Shown here: positions 61,944 through 64,000 of the stretch, in pieces
How the letters are laid out: each line of letters opens with the position of its first letter
Numbering within the stretch: position 1 is the first letter of the stretch
DNA from: Uliginosibacterium gangwonense DSM 18521
Lineage (GTDB): Bacteria; Pseudomonadota; Gammaproteobacteria; Burkholderiales; Rhodocyclaceae
Length of the DNA stretch: 64,000 nt
NCBI RefSeq assembly: GCF_000373965.1
Contig: NZ_KB892866.1
Span: forward strand, 90,566 to 154,565
Reading direction: 5' to 3'
Notes under the pieces: model-generated
The model's input: only the letters and a program-made list of their open reading frames with translations
The model's database searches: none
Told to the model about the DNA's origin: nothing
Made by a program: the position numbers and the translations under genes

Positions 61944-62855
61944 ATGGCCACTGCTCGTGATTCTGACGTACTGACCCGTCTTTCCAGAGAGCACAGCAAA
62001 GCTCGCCGAGAGGAGATCAAGCTCGCGGCGAGCAGACGGCGACGCCAAGCCATTGCCGATTACTGTGCCGCCCAGTGGGACTATTCCGTACGTGACATTT
62101 CACCCAAACAATTGTCCGCAAGAGCCGCGTTTTCGCTGCTCTGTATCGTCCGCAACGGAGGGTGGATCACGCCGACTACCGTCGGTGCATTGGATGACGG
62201 CCATCCGCGTATTGCACCATATACCCTCGAATTTCAAACAGGTTTCCCGCTCCTTATAACTACGCATCAACTGGCTGTGCCCTCACCAGACTCGCCGCTG
62301 AAAGCATTTCCTGACGACACGAAAGGCCAACTCAGCTGGAGCCTAGGAAATGTGCATTGGCAACTGCTGATGCGAAATCCTGTAGTCTTTATCCAGGAAC
62401 TGGAAACTCTTGTTGCCAGTCGGGCGTGGCCTCTTGGCTGGGCTGAAGAGGTCAGTGAGCTATGGATTGAGCTCGCGATCGCAGAATGCCTTGAATTCGC
62501 TGACATAACCGCCGTCAGAAAAGGCCTTCCTATCCCCTGCGTATGGGATATGGCCCCGTTGCTCAAAACCCTGCTCGCTGAGTATTCGGTATCTCAAGTC
62601 TTTGCTCTGCTTTGGGCTGCAATTGAAGATACTGCCGCCTTCGTTGAGCACAACTACATTTCCATGAAGCGGGCTGACGATTTTCTCGTCGGCGCGTGCC
62701 GACGACGAGCCGACTGGGTTTACGCCGAGGGCTTAACCGTCAGTGGACTTCAGCGCGATGCTATCCTGAGTAGGACACAAGCGAGCTACGTCCTTCATGA
62801 CCTATTTCTGAATCATGGGGAGGATGGTTTTTTCAAGAGACCTACTCCAGTATAG
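61944..62855 (+). CDS. Uncharacterised 303-residue protein downstream of tnsC
   Basis: I do not recognise this protein. It has a basic N-terminus (RLSREHSKARREEIKLAASRRR spans a charged helix) and a helical body with SARAAFSLLCIVRNGGWITP. An HTH-like end (LTVSGLQRDAILSRTQASYV) could bind DNA. GGGAG nine bases before the ATG and the same strand as tnsABC suggest it belongs to the transposon core, in the position held by other accessory genes such as tnsE. No TnsE similarity is visible by eye. Confidence 0.6.
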   Translation: MATARDSDVLTRLSREHSKARREEIKLAASRRRRQAIADYCAAQWDYSVRDISPKQLSARAAFSLLCIVRNGGWITPTTVGALDDGHPRIAPYTLEFQTGFPLLITTHQLAVPSPDSPLKAFPDDTKGQLSWSLGNVHWQLLMRNPVVFIQELETLVASRAWPLGWAEEVSELWIELAIAECLEFADITAVRKGLPIPCVWDMAPLLKTLLAEYSVSQVFALLWAAIEDTAAFVEHNYISMKRADDFLVGACRRRADWVYAEGLTVSGLQRDAILSRTQASYVLHDLFLNHGEDGFFKRPTPV

Positions 62856-62920
62856 CCTGTCACCTTTATAATTCGTAAGAGCCAAGAATACGCATATCGA
62901 CTGAGAAGGTGACTGAAAAC

Positions 62921-64000
62921 ATGTTTTTGAAGAGTACGGAGGGGAGCTATGAGCCGGCTTTCTTTATTATCCGAATTGAGGCTGACGAACCGCCGGAACA
63001 GCTTGCGAAAGAAAATGAGTCCACATTCATTCACGAGTATCTTCACTTACTTCAAGATCTAATCTTGCCATATTGCATGCGAGAAAATACTGTCTTACTC
63101 GAGATATTCATGTCGAAAATTGAGAATGCACGAGAAAGAGGGCAAATCCACTTACCAAATGACTACTCCAATGAGGATATTTCCCTCGCAACAAAAATAA
63201 ACCAAACCACTTGGGGAGACTGCTCATTTTGCGACAATGTCGAGAAAATCAATCGAATTGAACTGCAGGAAGCGGCCATTGAAGGCAAAAATTACAAGCT
63301 ACACAAGTACCTTCTCCAGGGTATTGGTATCATTGATTATCATTTTGGTGCTCGAGATTTTCTCGAGTACATCGCCTCCAAGATTGAAGCGCGTCATTTT
63401 CCTAGTGATAACAAGCTGCCTGATCTTCCATACCGGACAGTTGATTTAGTCATTGAGCATGAAGGGCTAGGGTATTTGAGTGATGTAAAACGTATCGCGT
63501 TGGCAGAGTATTGTCTTTTGAACGATAACCCAGCACGCCGTCTTATGGTCGTCATCGGAGATATCAAAAGTAGAATACTCGAAGGGGTGGAATTTGCAGA
63601 TGATGACGAATTTATTGATTTTATTTTGCAACTTGAATGGCTAGCACAAGACATTCCTTTTCGAACGATCGCAGAAAAAATCGCGCAGCGTTATGCGCAG
63701 TTCCAAGAAACATTGGAACGTCTGTTCCCAGAAAATGCCTTTCCCCTAATCTATGCTTGGCTCTCCGAGACCTTGAGGTCCACTCAGGAACTGATCGCTG
63801 GGCGGGGGTTGTTCTCTGCCTTATACCAGATGAACACTGACCAGTTCCGCGAGACGATGAACCTACTGCTCTCAAGGCTGGGAGTTCCACTTATTGTCAA
63901 TGGAAGTGAACAGCTGGGCACCTCGATCGGCGATGATTCATCGAAGTCGCAGTTTATACAAATGCTGATAGTATATCAATTTTCGGAATATATTAAGAAT
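62921..64000 (+). CDS. Cargo protein with HEYLH metallopeptidase-like motif (partial)
   Basis: From ATG 62921 the frame stays open to the window end (360 codons). Near the N-terminus FIHEYLHLLQDLILP gives His38-Glu39-x-x-His42, the zincin HExxH signature. The rest is acidic and helical, with no signal peptide. Codon use is much richer in A and T than the transposon core, a sign of recent transfer. The third zinc ligand cannot be picked out. The product could be a peptidase-type effector of a defence or toxin system carried by the transposon. Confidence 0.65.
   Translation, partial: MFLKSTEGSYEPAFFIIRIEADEPPEQLAKENESTFIHEYLHLLQDLILPYCMRENTVLLEIFMSKIENARERGQIHLPNDYSNEDISLATKINQTTWGDCSFCDNVEKINRIELQEAAIEGKNYKLHKYLLQGIGIIDYHFGARDFLEYIASKIEARHFPSDNKLPDLPYRTVDLVIEHEGLGYLSDVKRIALAEYCLLNDNPARRLMVVIGDIKSRILEGVEFADDDEFIDFILQLEWLAQDIPFRTIAEKIAQRYAQFQETLERLFPENAFPLIYAWLSETLRSTQELIAGRGLFSALYQMNTDQFRETMNLLLSRLGVPLIVNGSEQLGTSIGDDSSKSQFIQMLIVYQFSEYIKN

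Noticed and set aside
48000-64000. CRISPR array or cas genes in the Tn7-like island
   Set aside because: No regularly spaced repeats and no Cas-like proteins were found on either strand. The element may continue beyond the window.

Overview
The window looks like a betaproteobacterial chromosome, possibly Neisseriales or Rhodocyclales. The main reasons are the amgK / lptD-surA-pdxA-rsmA neighbourhood, the CysB-type regulator, the HemJ-type protein and the AscD-like ferredoxin reductase. This assignment is inference from gene content only. The first 48 kb reads as ordinary, densely coded chromosome. From about 48.1 kb to the end of the window it is an accessory island.

Region by region: 1-7 kb holds a spermidine-synthase-like gene end, an NTF2-like protein, an outer-membrane barrel, a chemotaxis receptor, tRNA-Arg(CCU), a periplasmic binding protein and a RhlE-type helicase. 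7.3-16.4 kb holds a MazG-type pyrophosphohydrolase and an AmgK-like sugar kinase on the minus strand, divergent from lptD-surA-pdxA-patatin-rsmA-srkA. 16.4-21 kb is the dTDP-rhamnose set rfbBDAC followed by galE. 21-26.3 kb holds an HDOD protein, a flavin/2Fe-2S reductase, an SDR protein, HemJ and an RNA methyltransferase. 26.4-33.6 kb is a compact NAD salvage operon on the minus strand (nicotinamidase, pncB, NADAR, nadE, nadM-Nudix, ADP-ribosylglycohydrolase). It is divergent from nrtR, with a palindromic operator candidate between them.

33.6-36 kb holds small lipoproteins and unknown genes, including a 41-residue ORF coupled by ATGA to its neighbour. 36-43.4 kb is a nine-gene minus-strand biosynthetic operon: a DarA-like and a DarB-like enzyme, a 134-aa HTH-like protein, a BtrH-like acyltransferase, an ABC exporter (ATPase plus permease), a dedicated ACP, a FabF-like ketosynthase and a ketosynthase-like fragment. 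I read it as a dialkylresorcinol-type pathway with export and an extra acyl-transfer step. At 44.5-45.3 kb there is a pair of 63-residue paralogous proteins. Each has a matching promoter (same 18-bp spacer), a shared upstream motif and its own terminator. cysB and an ammonium transporter with a sigma-54-like promoter follow.

The island (48.1-64 kb) starts with a three-gene minus-strand operon: a winged-helix-like middle component, an SMC-like ABC ATPase and a protein with a C-terminal PD-(D/E)XK nuclease motif. It resembles the ABC-three-component (ABC-3C) conflict systems. Next is a Tn7-like transposon core: tnsA-tnsB-tnsC on the plus strand, and two TniQ-family target selectors (a TnsD-like 505-aa protein and a 366-aa TniQ) with three small DNA-binding proteins. 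Downstream are an unknown 303-aa gene and an AT-richer cargo gene with an HEYLH metalloprotease-type motif that runs off the window. I found no CRISPR array, no cas genes and no clear transposon ends.
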